DNA of 64,000 nt from Chlorocebus sabaeus (lineage: Eukaryota > Chordata > Mammalia > Primates > Cercopithecidae): contig NC_132918.1 of NCBI RefSeq assembly GCF_047675955.1, forward strand, positions 85,327,139 through 85,391,138, written 5' to 3'. This document shows, in pieces, positions 1-11,182 of the stretch. Made by a program: the position numbers and the translations under genes. Each line of letters starts with the position of its first letter. Within the stretch, counting starts at the first letter, position 1. The notes beneath the pieces were generated by a model. That model searched no databases. It was not told where the DNA came from and was given only the letters and a program-made list of their open reading frames with translations.

Positions 1-1317
1 GCCAAATCTTACAGTCAACTAATTTTCAACAAAACAAACAAAAACATCAAGTAGGGAAAGAATACCCTATTGGTGCTGGGATACTTAGCAAGCCACATGT
101 AGAAGAATGAAACTGGATCCTCATCTCTAACTTTACACAAAAATCAACTCAAGATTGATCCAAGACTTAAATTTAAGACCTCAAACCATAAAAATTCTAG
201 AAGATAACATCAGAAAAATGATTCTAAATATTGGCTTAGGCAAAGAGTTTATGACCTAGAACACAAAAGCAAATGCAACAGAAACGAAGATAAATAGATG
301 AGACTTAAACTAAAATGCTTCTGCATAGCAAAAGAAATAATCAACAGATTAAACAGACAACCCAGACAGTTGAAGAAAATATTTGCAAACAATGCATATA
401 ACAAAGTACTAGTATTCGGAATCTATGAGGAACTCAGACAAACCAGCAAGAAAAAAATGAACCCATGAAAAAGTGGAATAAGGACATGAATAGACAATTC
501 TCAAAAGAAGATATAGGAATGGCCAACAACCTTATGAAAAAATGCTCAACATCACTAATGATCAGGAAAATGCAAATCAAAACCACAATGCCATACCACC
601 TTACTCCTGCAAACATGGCCATAATTAAAAAATTAAAAATAACAGATGTAGGTATAGATGTGATGAAAGGGGAACACTTTTAAACTGCTGTTGGGAAGGT
701 AAACTAGTACAATCACTATGGAAAACAGTATGGAGGCTCCTTAAATAACTAAAAGTAGATCTACCATTTGATCCAGCAATCCCACTAGTGTGTATCTACC
801 CAGAAGAAAATAATTTATTATATGAAAAAAGATACTTGCACACACATGTTTATAGCAGCACAATTCACAATTGCAAAAATATAGAACCAGCCTAAATGTT
901 CATCAAACAATAAGTGGGTTTAAAAAAATGTGATATATGCATATTCCACAGAATATTACTTAACCATAGAAAGGAATAAAATAATGGCATTTGCTGCAAT
1001 CTAGATATAGTTGGAGATGATTATTTTAAGTGAAGCTACTCAGGAATTAAAAACCAAACATTGTATGTTGTCACTTGTGAGTAGGAACTAAGCCTTGAGG
1101 ATGCAAAAGCATAAGAATGATGTAATGCAGTCTAGGAAATTGGGGGGAAGGGCAGGAGGGGGTTGAGGGATAAAAGACTACACATTGGGTGCAGTGTACT
1201 CTGCTTCAGTGATGGGTATACTAAAATATCAGAAATCACCACTAAAGAAGTTATTTATGTAAACAAATACTACCTGTTTTCCCAAAACTATGGCAACAAT
1301 AAAATAAATAAATAAAA
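1..1317 (+). mobile_element. LINE-1, 3' end (cut by window edge)
   Basis: This is the last 1.3 kb of an L1 retrotransposon read on the plus strand; the rest lies outside the window. A decayed ORF2 C-terminus is recognisable: the broken frame at 465-683 carries the conserved stretch MNRQFSKEDI. It is followed by a 3'UTR with a G-rich purine tract near 1140-1165 and a tail of aataaa units at about 1295-1317. Many stops and frameshifts show it is dead. The general sequence suggests an L1PB or late L1M subfamily; the exact subfamily is not resolved. Confidence 0.9.
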
Positions 1318-1339
1318 TGGATACTATACTTATAAAAAA

Positions 1340-1735
1340 TACATACCGGAAGCCAAATTTTTTATTTTAAAATACGGTTTAATTGGCTCACAGTTCTGCA
1401 GGCTGTACAAGTATGGCCCTGGCATCTGCTCTGCTTCTGGTGAGGCCTCAGGAAGCTTTTACTCATGGTGGAAGGTGAAGGGGAAACAGGCACATGGCAT
1501 GAGAAGAGAGCAGGTAAGAGAGAAAGAAGGAGGAGGTCCCAGGTTGTTTTAAACAACTAGATATGTGAACTAACTAAGAGAGAACTCACTTTTCACCGAA
1601 GGAGTGGTGCTAAACCATTCATGAGGGATCCATCCCCATGATCCAATCATCTGCCACTAGGCACCACCTCCAACATTGGGAATCACATTTCAACATGAGA
1701 TTTGGAAGGGACAAATATACAAACCATATCAACAC
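1340..1735 (-). mobile_element. MaLR LTR (MST/MLT1 type), truncated
   Basis: Read on the minus strand, this matches the MaLR LTR layout. It opens with a degenerate version of the usual start near 1735 (ATATGGTTTG-like), continues with a segment like CAAATCTCATGTTGAAATGTG, and ends with a block like TACAGCCTGCAGAACTGTGAGCC. The 3' end of the LTR is missing or scrambled next to the L1 tail at 1317, so the L1 may have landed in this LTR. The family is probably MSTC/MSTD or a close MLT1; the class is firmer than the subfamily. Confidence 0.75.
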
Positions 1736-2050
1736 CAGTGTCAATATGTCTTTTAAATGTGAGTCCACATTAATTTTCTCATTTTAAAAAATTTGTATCT
1801 AATTTTGACTGCTAATAAAACTATGCATGAACCTGTTGCCAGAGTCCTATAGTGAGACAAGGCCTGTTATGAAAAATGTGGTCTCTCAATTCCTTCCTAT
1901 TTTATACTCCTGAAAGGGGACAATCAGGAATTTTTTTTAGCTGATTCTATCATTTTTCCTCCCAGTCTCCCTACGAGATGCTTATTTTGCCTCTATAATC
2001 TGACATATGGAAATAGATGCCCCTTAATAAACTAAAGTGAACACTAAAGA
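1736..2050. other. Unassigned AT-rich spacer
   Basis: I see no open frame, repeat signature or RNA gene here. It separates a MaLR LTR from an LTR-like block. Confidence 0.5.
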
Positions 2051-2667
2051 AAACAAAACCTACCTATGGGTTGAGGGTTCAAGGCTTGGCTAGCCTGGAA
2101 GCGTTCTAATTTTGTATGCCTGCAAGAAAAAAAATACACTTTTTCTAAACTCTCTAACAATAGCAGCTTTCAGACAAATTTCTAACTTTGATTTATTTAA
2201 TACCACCCGGAATACTACAACTCTGACCATATAGAGGACTAGCTTTACCATCACTTGTTTCTGAGAAGCAACTGCAGAACTTAAGCCAGTTTTGGACAGC
2301 TTAGAAGAGTGTGCAGAAACGGTCCTTGTGTTTTATAATTCACCTTTTCATAAAAAGTCAATATTACTTCAATTTAGTGATAAATCTCCACCCCAAACTG
2401 AACATAGAATGTATGTTTGCCTATTGCACATGTGTTTTTCTTCCCTCTTAAATATGTATGGTTTTTCCCCAAACCTGCTGCATAAAAATGACTCTTATTG
2501 TGTGATGCAGACACCGTGAAGCATAAAGCCCAACCTGCCCTTTCTCTCTTCAAGGGGAGCACCTTTAGCCTATACCAGAGACCGTCTCTTTAAGGTTTGC
2601 AAACTGATATTCCAATAAAATTCTCCTTTTTACTAGTTAGCCATCCTGGTCTTTTGGAAATCACTAC
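2051..2667 (+). mobile_element. LTR-like block, family unknown
   Basis: The stretch just left of the THE1 provirus looks like the 3' part of a retroviral LTR on the plus strand. It has a GC-richer segment near 2510-2590, then AATAAA at 2614-2619 followed by a T/C-rich run. I cannot name the family or find a partner LTR. It could equally be unique sequence with a chance polyadenylation signal. Confidence 0.3.
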
Positions 2668-3030
2668 TGTATTAGTCTGTTTTCACACTACTGATAAAGA
2701 CATACCCGAGACCGGGAAATCTACAAAAGAAAGAGGTTGATTGGACTTACAGTTCCACGTTGTTGGGGAGGCCTCACAATCATGGCAGAAGGCAGGAGGA
2801 GCAAGTCACATCTTACATGGATGGCAGCAGGTGAAGAGAGCTTGTGCAGGGAAACTCTCATTTTTAAAACCATCAGATCTTGTGAGACCCATTTACCATC
2901 ATGAGAACAGCATGGCAAAGACCCACCCCCATAATTTGATAATCTCCCACTGGGTCCCTCCCACAACACTTTGGAATTATGGGAGCTACAAGATAAGGTT
3001 TTGGTGGGGACATAGAGCCAAACTATATCA
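2668..3030 (-). repeat. THE1 3' LTR
   Basis: This is the downstream LTR of the same provirus, 363 bp, ending internally at CTATATCA (3023-3030). Just inside it, on the minus strand, lies a purine-rich run (GGGGGTGGTAAGGGGTGGAA, 3031-3050) in the position of a polypurine tract. The two LTRs differ at many sites, which fits an old primate insertion. Confidence 0.9.
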
Positions 3031-4572
3031 TTCCACCCCTTACCACCCCCAAATCTCATACCTTCACACTTTAAAAGCAATCATGCCTTCCCAACAGTCT
3101 CCCAAAGTCTGAACTCATTTCAGCATTAACTCAAAAGTGCATAGTCCAAAGTCTTATCTGAGACAAGGCAAATCCCTTCTGCCTACGAGCCTGTAAAATC
3201 AAGAGTTAGTTACTTAGATACAACGAGGGTACAGGTATTGGGTAAATACGGCCATAGCAAATGGGAGACATTGGCCAAAACAAAGGGGCTACAGACCTCA
3301 TGCAAGTCTGAAATCCAGCAGGGCAGTCAAATCTTCAAACTCCAAAATGACCTCTTTTGACTCCAGGTCTCACATCCAGGTCACACTCATGCAAGAGGTG
3401 GGTTCCCATGGTCTCGGACAGCTCCACTCCTGTGGCTTTGCAGGGTACAGCCTCCCCTCCAGCTGTTTTCACAGGCTGACATTGAGTGTCCATGGCTTTT
3501 CCAGGCATGTGATGCAAGCTCTTGGTGGATCTATCATTCTGGGGTCTGGTAGATATTGGCCCTCTTCTCACAGCTCCACTAGGCAGTGCCCCAGTAGGGA
3601 CTCTGTGTGGGAGCTCCAACCCCATATTTTCCTTCCACACTGCCCTATCTGAGGTATTCAATGAGAGCCCCACCTCTGCAGCAAACTTCTGCCTGGATAT
3701 CCAGGTATTTCCATACATCCTCTGAAATCTAGGCAGAGGTTCCCAAACCTCGATTCTTGACTTCTGTGCACTCATAGGCTCAACACCACATGGAAGCTGC
3801 CAAGGTTTGAGGTGTGCACCCTCTAAAGCCATGGCCTCAGCTCTACATTGGCCCCTTTCAGCCATGGCTGGAGTAGCTGGAATGCAGTGCACCAAGTCTC
3901 TAGAGTTCACACAGTACAGGGACCCTGGCCCCACCAACAAAACCACTTTTTCCTCCTAAGCCTACAGGCTTGTGATGGGTGGGGCTGCCACAAAGGTCTC
4001 TGACATATCCTGGAGACATTTTCCCCATTGTCTTGGTGATTAACGTTTGGCTCCTCATTACTTATGCAAATTTCTGCAGCCAGCTTGAATTTCTTCTCAG
4101 AAAATTGGATTTTTTTCTATTGTATTGTCAAGTTGCAAATTTTTCAAACCTTTATGCTTTATTTCCCTTTTGAAACTGAATGCCTTTAGCTGCACCCAAG
4201 TCACCTCTTAAATGCTTTGCTGCTTAGACATTTCTTCCACCAGATGCCGTAAATTATCTCTCTCAAGTTCAAAGTCTCAGAAATCTCTAGGGCAGGGGCA
4301 ACATGCCAAAGTCTCTTTGCTAAAACATAACAAGAGTCACCTTCCCTCCAGTTCCCAACAAATTCCTCATTTCCATCTGAGACCACCTCATTATCAGCGT
4401 TTTGGCCAAAGTCATTCAACAAGTGTCTAGTGAGTTCCAAACTTTCCCACACTTTTCTGCCTTCTGAACCCTGCAAACCGCTCCACCCTCTGCCTGTTAC
4501 CCAGATCCAAAGTCACTTCCACATTTTCCGGTATCTTTTCCTCGGCGCCCCACTCTACTAGTACCAATTTAC

Positions 4573-4936
4573 TGTATTAGTCCATTTTCACATTGCTGAT
4601 AAAGACATACCTGAGACTGGGCAATTTACAAAGGAAAGAGGTTTATTGAACTTACAGTTTCACATGGCTGGGGAGGCCTCACAATCGTGATGAAAGGCAA
4701 GCAGGAGCAAGTCACATCTTATGTAATTGGCAGCAGGCAAAGAGGGGTTGTGTGGGGAAACTCCCATTTTTAAAACCATCATATCTCATGAGACCCATTC
4801 ACTATCATGAGAGCAGCGTGGGAAAGACACACCCTCATAATTCAGTCATCTCTCACCGGGTCCCTCCCACAGCACGTGACAATTATGGGAGCAACAGGAT
4901 CAGATATGGGTGGGGACACAGAGACAAACCATATCG
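4573..4936 (-). repeat. THE1 5' LTR
   Basis: This is the upstream LTR of the THE1 provirus in its own minus-strand orientation, 364 bp. It would carry the element promoter. The outer end reads CCATATCG where CCATATCA is expected, one substitution in the terminal dinucleotide. Next to it inside the element, on the minus strand near 4550-4567, TGGTACTAG followed by GAGTGGGG sits where a primer-binding site belongs. Confidence 0.9.
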
Positions 4937-4941
4937 ACTAC

Positions 4942-5404
4942 TTAAAGATTTTTTTTTCTTTCATTTGGGGTATTATTTACTGCTTTCTGATTAGGGAAGA
5001 TGAGGACTTGGCTGACATTTATTCATACTCCACATCATCCCTTTACAGTATATGATCTCTCCATCTGCCCAGTACAGGTGTATCACAAGGCTGTTGAGAT
5101 CTATGTTCAGTTCTTACACTGTTATAACTGTGTACCTTTAGTACAAATTACGATTACTTTTTCTTTTCTATACCACTTGTTACTTTTTCCTAGAATTACT
5201 AATTCCCTTTCTCTCTTGGGAGAAATAATACTTACTTTTCTCTCTTTGGGGAATTAATAATTATCTTGTTTTCTAATTTATTATTCATTTGGCACTACAT
5301 TTTAAGTATTATACAATTTCCCTCAATGTGTCCAAACACATTACATAGTCTACCAATTTCATCTTTTTGAAAATGTTTCTAGAAGCTTTCTATCTTGTTT
5401 TGAA
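4942..5404. other. Unassigned spacer
   Basis: T-rich sequence between the THE1 target duplication and the next L1. No repeat family, conserved frame or RNA was recognised. Confidence 0.5.
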
Positions 5405-6930
5405 TTAATACAATTATTTTCTCTAAGTTTTTGGGGTACAGGTGGTTATTGGTTATATGAATAAGTTATTTAGTGGTTATTCATGAGATTTTGGTGCACC
5501 CGTCACCCAAGTAGTATACACTGCACCATATTTGTAGTCTTTCATTCCTAGCTACCCCTCCCAATCTTCCCCCAAATTCCCACAGTCCATTGTATTATTC
5601 TTATGACTTTGCATCCTCATAGCTTAGCTCCCACATATCAGTGAGAACATACAATGTTTGGTTTCCCATTCCAGAGTTACTTCACTTAGAATAGTAGTCT
5701 CCAATCTCATCCAGTTTGCTGCAAATGGTGTTAATTTATTCCTTTTTATGGCTGAGTTATATATGTATAAAACTCATATATACACACACACACGCCCACA
5801 CACACACACCACAGTTTCTTTATCTACTTATTGATTGATGGGCATTTGGGTTGGTTCCATGATTTTGCAGTTGTGAATTGTGCTGCTAAAGCATGCATGT
5901 GCAAGTATCTTTTTTGTATAACGACTTCTTTTCCTCTGTGTAGATACCCAGTAGTGGGATTGCTGGGTCAAATGGTAGTTCTACTTTTAGTTCTTTAAGG
6001 AATCTCCACACTGTTTTTCATAGTGGCTATACTGGTTTACATTCCCACCAGCAGTGTGGAAGTGTTCCCTGATCACCACATCAATGCCAACATCTACAGT
6101 TTTCTTTTTATTTTTTTATTATTATGCCCATTCTTGCAGGAGTAGGGTGGTATGGCATCATGGTTTTGATTTACATTTCCCTGGTCATTAGTGATGTTGA
6201 ACATTTTTTCATATGATCATTGGCCATTTGTATATTTCTTTTGAGAACTGTCTATTCATGTCCTTAGCCCACTTTTTGATGGGATTGTTTGCTTTTCTTT
6301 TACTTGTTTGAGTTCATAGTAGATTCTGAATATTAGTCTTTTGTCAAATGTATAGATTTTGAGGATTTTCCCCCCTCTGTGGGTTGTCTGTTTACTTTGC
6401 TGACTGTTCCCTTTTGCCATGCAAAAGCTCTTTGGTTTAATTAGGTCCCAACTATTTATCTTTGTTTTTATTGCATTTGTTTTTGGGTTCTTGATCATGA
6501 AATCCTTGCCTAAGCCAACGTCTAGGAGGGTTTTCCCAATGTTATCTTCTAGAATTTTTATAGTTTCAGGTTTTAGATTAAGTCCTTAATCCATCTTGAG
6601 TTAATTTTATTATTAGATGAGAGATGAGGATCCAGTTTCATTCTGCTAAATGTGACTAGCCAATCATTCCAGCACCATTTGTTGAAAAAGGTGTCCTTTT
6701 CCCATTTTATGTTTTTGTTTGCTTTGTTGAAGATTGGTTGGCTGTAAGTGTTTGGGTTTATTTCTGGGCTCTCTATGCTGTTCCATTGGTCTATGTGCCT
6801 ATTTTTATACCAGTACCATGCTGTTTTGGTGACTGTGACCTTACAGTATAGTTTGTAATCAGGTAGCGTGATGCCTCCAGATTTGTTCTTTTTGCTTAAT
6901 CTTGCTTTGAATATACAGGCTCTTTCTATG
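5405..6930 (-). mobile_element. LINE-1, 5'-truncated
   Basis: This is an L1 on the minus strand. From the left it shows the 3'UTR (GGGGTACAGGTGGTTATTGG and the TGAGAACATACAATG block), then the ORF2 C-terminal region up to about 6930. There it stops abruptly against ERVL internal sequence, the usual 5' truncation. ORF2 is broken; the best surviving frame is 6256-6498. A short TA/CA microsatellite has grown at 5768-5812. Subfamily looks like L1PB. No clear target duplication was found. Confidence 0.9.
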
Positions 6931-7470
6931 CAGAGTCCCTACTTAGTGGGCCCAAATCAATAAATTCAGCCTGATCCAACTCTATGTTCCTTCCACCATT
7001 TTCCCATAAATATCCATTCCCATGCCTGTTCCCCTGCTTACGTTAATTAGAGAACTCAAACAGTTCTTTTCAAGTGTAGCACACCTCCTCGTGGGTCACA
7101 TTCTGAACCTCACCACTAGGGGCCCACCGGGACTTTAGTTTAGTTACAGGTCTAGAGACAAACAGATGTGTTGGGGGTGGCTCCTGAGGAAAATCAACAT
7201 TATCTTGCCTGGCAATTGCCTCAGGGGAGGCCATCACTATTGCTCAGGCAGCACAGGGTTTCTCTCCTCAGATAAAGATGGAACAGCTGATGGCAGCATG
7301 GGTCGGGGAGGGGATGTTGCCACTACTGGAGACAGGGAACCTGTTCCTTCTGGCTAAAAAGTTTCATCAGAGTTTACAATCTTATTGTCCCCAGCTCCAT
7401 CAGGGTCCTCCCACACATCCCCATCCCAAGTTTCAGGGTCCCATTATTTTCCAATCAATGCCTTCACTTT
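6931..7470 (-). mobile_element. ERVL internal region, inner part (gag remnant)
   Basis: GC-richer sequence that on the minus strand reads as decayed retroviral internal sequence. It continues the block at 9002-9590 once the L1 between them is removed. Short peptide pieces on the minus strand resemble an ERVL gag region, but stops and frameshifts break it throughout. It ends against an L1 at 6930, and no pol or second LTR was found to the left, so the element is incomplete. Assignment rests on its place next to an MLT2 LTR and a Leu-type primer site. Confidence 0.65.
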
Positions 7471-9001
7471 TTTAATTTTTATTTTATTTTATTATTATTA
7501 TTATTATTATTAATATTATACTTTAAGTTCTAGGGTACATGTACATAACGTGCAGGTTTGTTACATATGTATACTTGTGCCATGTTGGTGTGCTGCACCC
7601 ATCAACTCGTCAGCACCCATCAACTCGTCCTTTACATCAGGTATAACTCCCAATGCAATCCCTCCCCCCTACCCCCTCTCTTTAATAGGCTGCGGTGTGT
7701 GATGTTCCCCTTCCCGAGTCCAAGTGATCTCATTGTTCAGTTCTCACTTATGAGTGGGAACATGCAGTGTTTGGTTTTCTGTTCTTGCGATAGTTTGCTG
7801 AGAATGATGGTTTACAGCTGCATCCATGTCCCTACAAAGGACACAAACTCATCCTTTTTTATGGCTACATAGTATTCCATGGTGTATACGTGCCACATTT
7901 TCTTAATCAAGTCTGTCACTGATGGACATTTGGGTTGATTCTAAGTCTTTGCTATTGTGAATAGCGCCACAATGAACATACGTGTGCATGTGTCTTTATA
8001 GCAGCATGATTTATAATCCTTTGGGTGTATACCCAGTAAAGGGATGACTGGGTCATATGGTACTTCTAGTTCTAGATCCTTGAGGAATTGCCATACTGTC
8101 TTCCATAATGGTTGAACTAGTTTACAATCCCACCAACAGTGTAAAAGTGTTCCTATTTCTCCACATCCTCTCCAGCACCTGTTGTTTCCTGACTTTTTAA
8201 TGATTGCCATTCTAACTGGTGTGAGATGGTATCTCATTGTGGTTTTGATTTGCATTTCTCTGATGGCCAGTGATGATGAGCATTTTTTCATGTGTCTGTT
8301 GGCTGTATGAATGTCTTCTTTTGAGAAATGTCTGTTCATATCCCTTGCCCACTTTTTGATGGGGTTGTTTGTTTTTATCTTGTAAATTTGTTTGAGTTCT
8401 TTGTAGGTTCTGGATATTAGCCCTTTGTCAGATGAGTAGATTGCAAAAATTTTCTGTCATTCTGTAGGTTGCCTGTTCACTCTGATGGTAGTTTCTTTTG
8501 CTGTGCAGAAGCTCTTTAGTTTAATTAGATCCCATTTGTCAATTCTGGCTTTTGTTGCCGTTGCTTTTGGTGTTTTAGACATGAAGTCCCTGCCCATGCC
8601 TATGTCCTGAATGATATTACCTAGGTTTTCTTCTAGGGTTTTTATGTTATTAGGTCTAACATTTAAGTCTCTAATCCATCTTGAATTAATTTTCATATAA
8701 GGAGTAAGGAAAGGATCCAGTTTCAGCTTTCTACTTATGGCTAGCCAGTTTTGGCAGCACCATTTATTAAATAGGGAATCCTTTTCCCATTTCTTGTTTT
8801 TCTCAGGTTTGTCAAAGATCAGATGGCTGTAGATGTGTGGTATTATTTCTGAGGACTCTGTTCTGTTCCATTGGTCTATATCTCTGTTTTGGTACCAGTA
8901 CCATGCTGTTTTGGTTACTGTAGCCTTGTAGTATAGTTTGAAGTCAGGTAGCATGATGCCTCCAGTTTGTTCTTTTGACTTAGGATTGTCTTGGCAATGC
9001 G
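7471..9001 (-). mobile_element. LINE-1 (L1PA-like), 5'-truncated, inside ERVL
   Basis: A 1.5-kb L1 on the minus strand. It has an A-tail (T-run and ATT repeats at 7471-7520 on the plus strand), a 3'UTR beginning TTTAAGTTCTAGGGTACATG, and the C-terminal part of ORF2 (best frame 8457-8954, 165 codons, with the ILPDFKLYYKA-type segment). The flanks AATGCCTTCACTTT (7457-7470) and AATGCCCTCACTTT (9002-9015) are a 14-bp target duplication with one mismatch. An 18-bp stretch of the 3'UTR is duplicated at 7595-7630. Confidence 0.95.
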
Positions 9002-9590
9002 AATGCCCTCACTTTAACAGTAAACAGCTGGCGAGTCTGTGCATGCATTTTTGTTGCAGATTAGCCCCTTGCATGATAAGAGCTTGTGTCTGCTTTTCAA
9101 CAGTTTCAGCTCTTTCTGAAGATAAGACTCTGAAGATAAGACTTATTCTGAAGATAAGACTTTCTGAGAGATAAGACTCTCACTCAGGGCAATCTTAGCA
9201 GAGGTGAGGCTCAGTATCTGCTTCTGAAACTGAGACAGAATCCTAAGTTCATCATTTTCTTTCATCACTTCGTCCATTGAACTTAGGAGGAACCAACCAG
9301 CTTCATTGTTTTCCTTGGTTTTCCACATATGGTCAAAGGTATTATGTACAGAGTCACTAAACTCCTTACCTCTCACAAGTGGTGAATCAGGAGTGTCAAA
9401 TGCATTTATTTTGCATAACTCTCTAAACAGTTCATGTCAAGAATTATCAGTATTCTCCATACCATTAGAAGTAGATTCCTTAGCATTTTGGGTTCTAATC
9501 TTATTAAGCAGCCTACTCCAGACACCCCAAAATTAATGAAAGAACTTCATCCTTAATATTCTGTTCCTCTAGAACCACTCCTGGTACCAT
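9002..9590 (-). mobile_element. ERVL internal region, leader and gag start
   Basis: The retroviral leader and gag-region start lie immediately inside the MLT2 LTR on the minus strand. The frame at 9143-9376 (minus) is a charged, probably helical gag-like fragment. Four imperfect copies of TCTGAAGATAAGACT stand in a row at 9115-9178. The rest of the region continues at 6931-7470 beyond an inserted L1. It is heavily mutated and cannot encode a protein. Confidence 0.65.
9575..9589 (-). promoter_or_regulatory. ERVL primer-binding site (Leu-tRNA type)
   Basis: The minus strand reads TGGTACCAGGAGTGG directly inside the MLT2 LTR, at the expected spacing from the LTR edge. HERV-L takes its name from a leucine-tRNA primer site, and this 15-mer fits that type. 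It is a relic and no longer functional. Confidence 0.6.
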
Positions 9591-10081
9591 AATATTAGTC
9601 AGGGTTCTCCAGATGGACAGAACTAATAGGAGATATATATCCATATCTATATCTATATGTTAGGATATATATATGTATAATAGAATATATAGATAGATAA
9701 AAAGGGAAGTTTATTAAGTATTAACTTACATGATCACAAGGTCCCACAATAGGCTGTCTGCAAGCTGAGGAGCAAGGAGAGCCAGTCTGAGTCCCAAAAA
9801 CTGAAGAACTTATAGTCCAACGTTTGACAGCAGGAGGCATCCAGCATGGCGGAAAAATGTAAGCCGGGAGCTAGGTCAGTCTCTCTTTTTCATGTATTTC
9901 TGTCTGCTTTACACTCGTTGGCAGCTGATTGAATTGTGCCCACCAGATTGGGGTGGACTGCCCTCCCCAGCTCACTGACTCAAATGTTAATCTCTTTTGG
10001 CAACACCCTCACAGACACACGCAGGATCAATACTTTTATCTTTCAATCCAATCAAGTTGACACTCAGTATTAACCATCATA
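9591..10081 (-). repeat. MLT2-type LTR (ERVL)
   Basis: The plus strand begins ATTAGTCAGGGTTCTCCAGA and ends GTTGACACTCAGTATTAACC ATCAT, the reverse complement of an MLT2 LTR. A degenerate TATA-rich microsatellite at 9636-9700 lies where MLT2 LTRs usually carry ATATAT repeats. As the element is on the minus strand, this is its 5' LTR; its partner is missing. The subfamily (MLT2A or MLT2B) is not resolved. Confidence 0.85.
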
Positions 10082-10145
10082 CCTGCTAAATTTGAATTTC
10101 AGATGAAAATGGATACTTTCGCTTAGCATAAGTGTATTTCATGCA

Positions 10146-10910
10146 GATATGATTTGGTTTTGGGTCTCCCCCAAATCTCATGTTAAAATGCAATCTCTGG
10201 CTGGGCACTGTGGCCCGTGCCTGTAATCCCAGCACTTTGGGAGGCCAAAGTGGGGAGATCATTTGAGGTCAGGAGTTGAAGACCACCCTGACCAAGATGG
10301 TGAAACCCTGTCTCTACTTACTAGAAAAAAAAATCAAAAACATTAGCTGGGCATGGTGGTGCACATGTGTAACCCCTGCTACTCGGGAGGCTGAAGCTAG
10401 AGAATAACTTGAACCTGGGAGGTGGAGGTTGCAGTGAACTGAGATTGTGCCACTACACTCCAGCCTGAGTGACAGAGTGAGACTCCACCTCAAAACAAAC
10501 GAACAAACAAACAAACAAAAACAGAATAAAATGTAATCCCCAGTGTTGGAGATGAAGCCTACTCTTAGGTGTTTGGGTCATGAGGAAAGAAAAATCCTTC
10601 CTGAAAAGCTTGGTGCCCTCCTGAAGTAAGCAGTGAGTTCTTGCTCTGAGTTCGTGTGAAATCGGGCTGTTTCAAGGAGTGTGGCACCTCCCTCCTCTGT
10701 CTTGTTCCCACTGTCACCATGCGATGGTCCTGTTCCCCCATCGCCTTCCACTGTGATTGAAAAGCTTCCTGAGACCCTCAACAGAAGCAGATACCAGCGC
10801 CATGGTTCCTGCACAGCCTGCAGAAACATGAACCAAAATGAACCACTTTTCTTTTAAAATAATCCGGCCTCAAGCATTCCTTTATAGCAATGCAAAAATG
10901 GCCTAACACA
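10146..10910 (+). mobile_element. MaLR LTR (MST/MLT1 type) split by an Alu
   Basis: This is one LTR on the plus strand in two pieces, 10146-10198 and about 10528-10910, separated by an Alu. It starts TATGATTTGG, passes through CCCCAGTGTTGGAGATG and the GTGAGTTCTTGCTCTGAGTTC block, and ends with TTTATAGCAATGCAAAAATG then GCCTAACACA. It resembles the LTR at 1340-1735 but lies in the opposite orientation, so it is the one clear LTR on the plus strand. No internal region or partner LTR was found; it is probably a solo LTR. Confidence 0.8.
10199..10527 (+). mobile_element. Alu (AluS-like)
   Basis: A full-length dimeric Alu: GGCTGGGCACTGTGG start, A-rich middle linker with an extra A-run near 10325, right arm ending GAGACTCCACCTC, and a tail of AAAC units. 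Flanks AAAATGCAATCTCT (10185-10198) and AAAATGTAATCCCC (10528-10541) look like a target duplication with three differences. It splits the MaLR LTR. Confidence 0.93.
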
Positions 10911-11017
10911 AATGCAATATTTGGGACATATCTGTACGAAAAAAAAATCAGTTATTCCTTATCTGAAATTTAAACTTACCTGTTTGTCCTGTGTTTTCAT
11001 TTGCTGAATGTGGTAAT

Positions 11018-11180
11018 ATTAGTCCAAACTGTTTTAGGATATTTAGCAGCCTCCCTGGACCTGTATCCACTAGATGCCAGTACCAACCTCACAGCCTAGC
11101 TGTGACAACTAAAAATGTCCCCAGATACTGCCAGATGTCCCCTGGGAGGCAAAATCTCCCTTGGCTAGAACTACTGCCTT
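11018..11180 (-). mobile_element. MER20 hAT transposon fragment
   Basis: The plus strand carries CACTAGATGCCAGTACCAAC and AAAAATGTCCCCAGATACTG followed by GATGTCCCCTGGGAGGCAAA, the reverse complement of MER20. MER20 is a short non-autonomous hAT-Charlie element of placental mammals. Some copies have been reported as progesterone/cAMP-responsive regulatory elements in endometrial cells. This copy lacks its terminal repeats and shows no proof of function. Confidence 0.85.
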
Positions 11181-11182
11181 AG

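Larger units (their letters stand above)
2668..4936 (-). mobile_element. Complete THE1 (MaLR) provirus
   Basis: A 2.27-kb MaLR provirus lies on the minus strand, with two LTRs (2668-3030 and 4573-4936) around a 1.5-kb internal region. The LTRs show THE1-type blocks (on the minus strand: TGGTTT near the start, CATGTAAGATGTGACTTGC, and a CTAATACA end). The host sequence ACTAC is duplicated exactly at 2663-2667 and 4937-4941, the 5-bp target duplication expected of integration. The internal region has no retroviral polymerase and only broken frames, the longest at 3335-3946 (minus). MaLR elements are non-autonomous and were mobilised by ERVL proteins. Confidence 0.93.

Noticed and set aside
3335..3946. 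203-codon minus-strand open frame
   Set aside because: It lies in the THE1 internal region, in the element's own orientation, and is a remnant of a non-autonomous MaLR element rather than a host gene.
8457..8954. 165-codon minus-strand frame
   Set aside because: It is the C-terminal part of L1 ORF2 in a 5'-truncated, dead copy.
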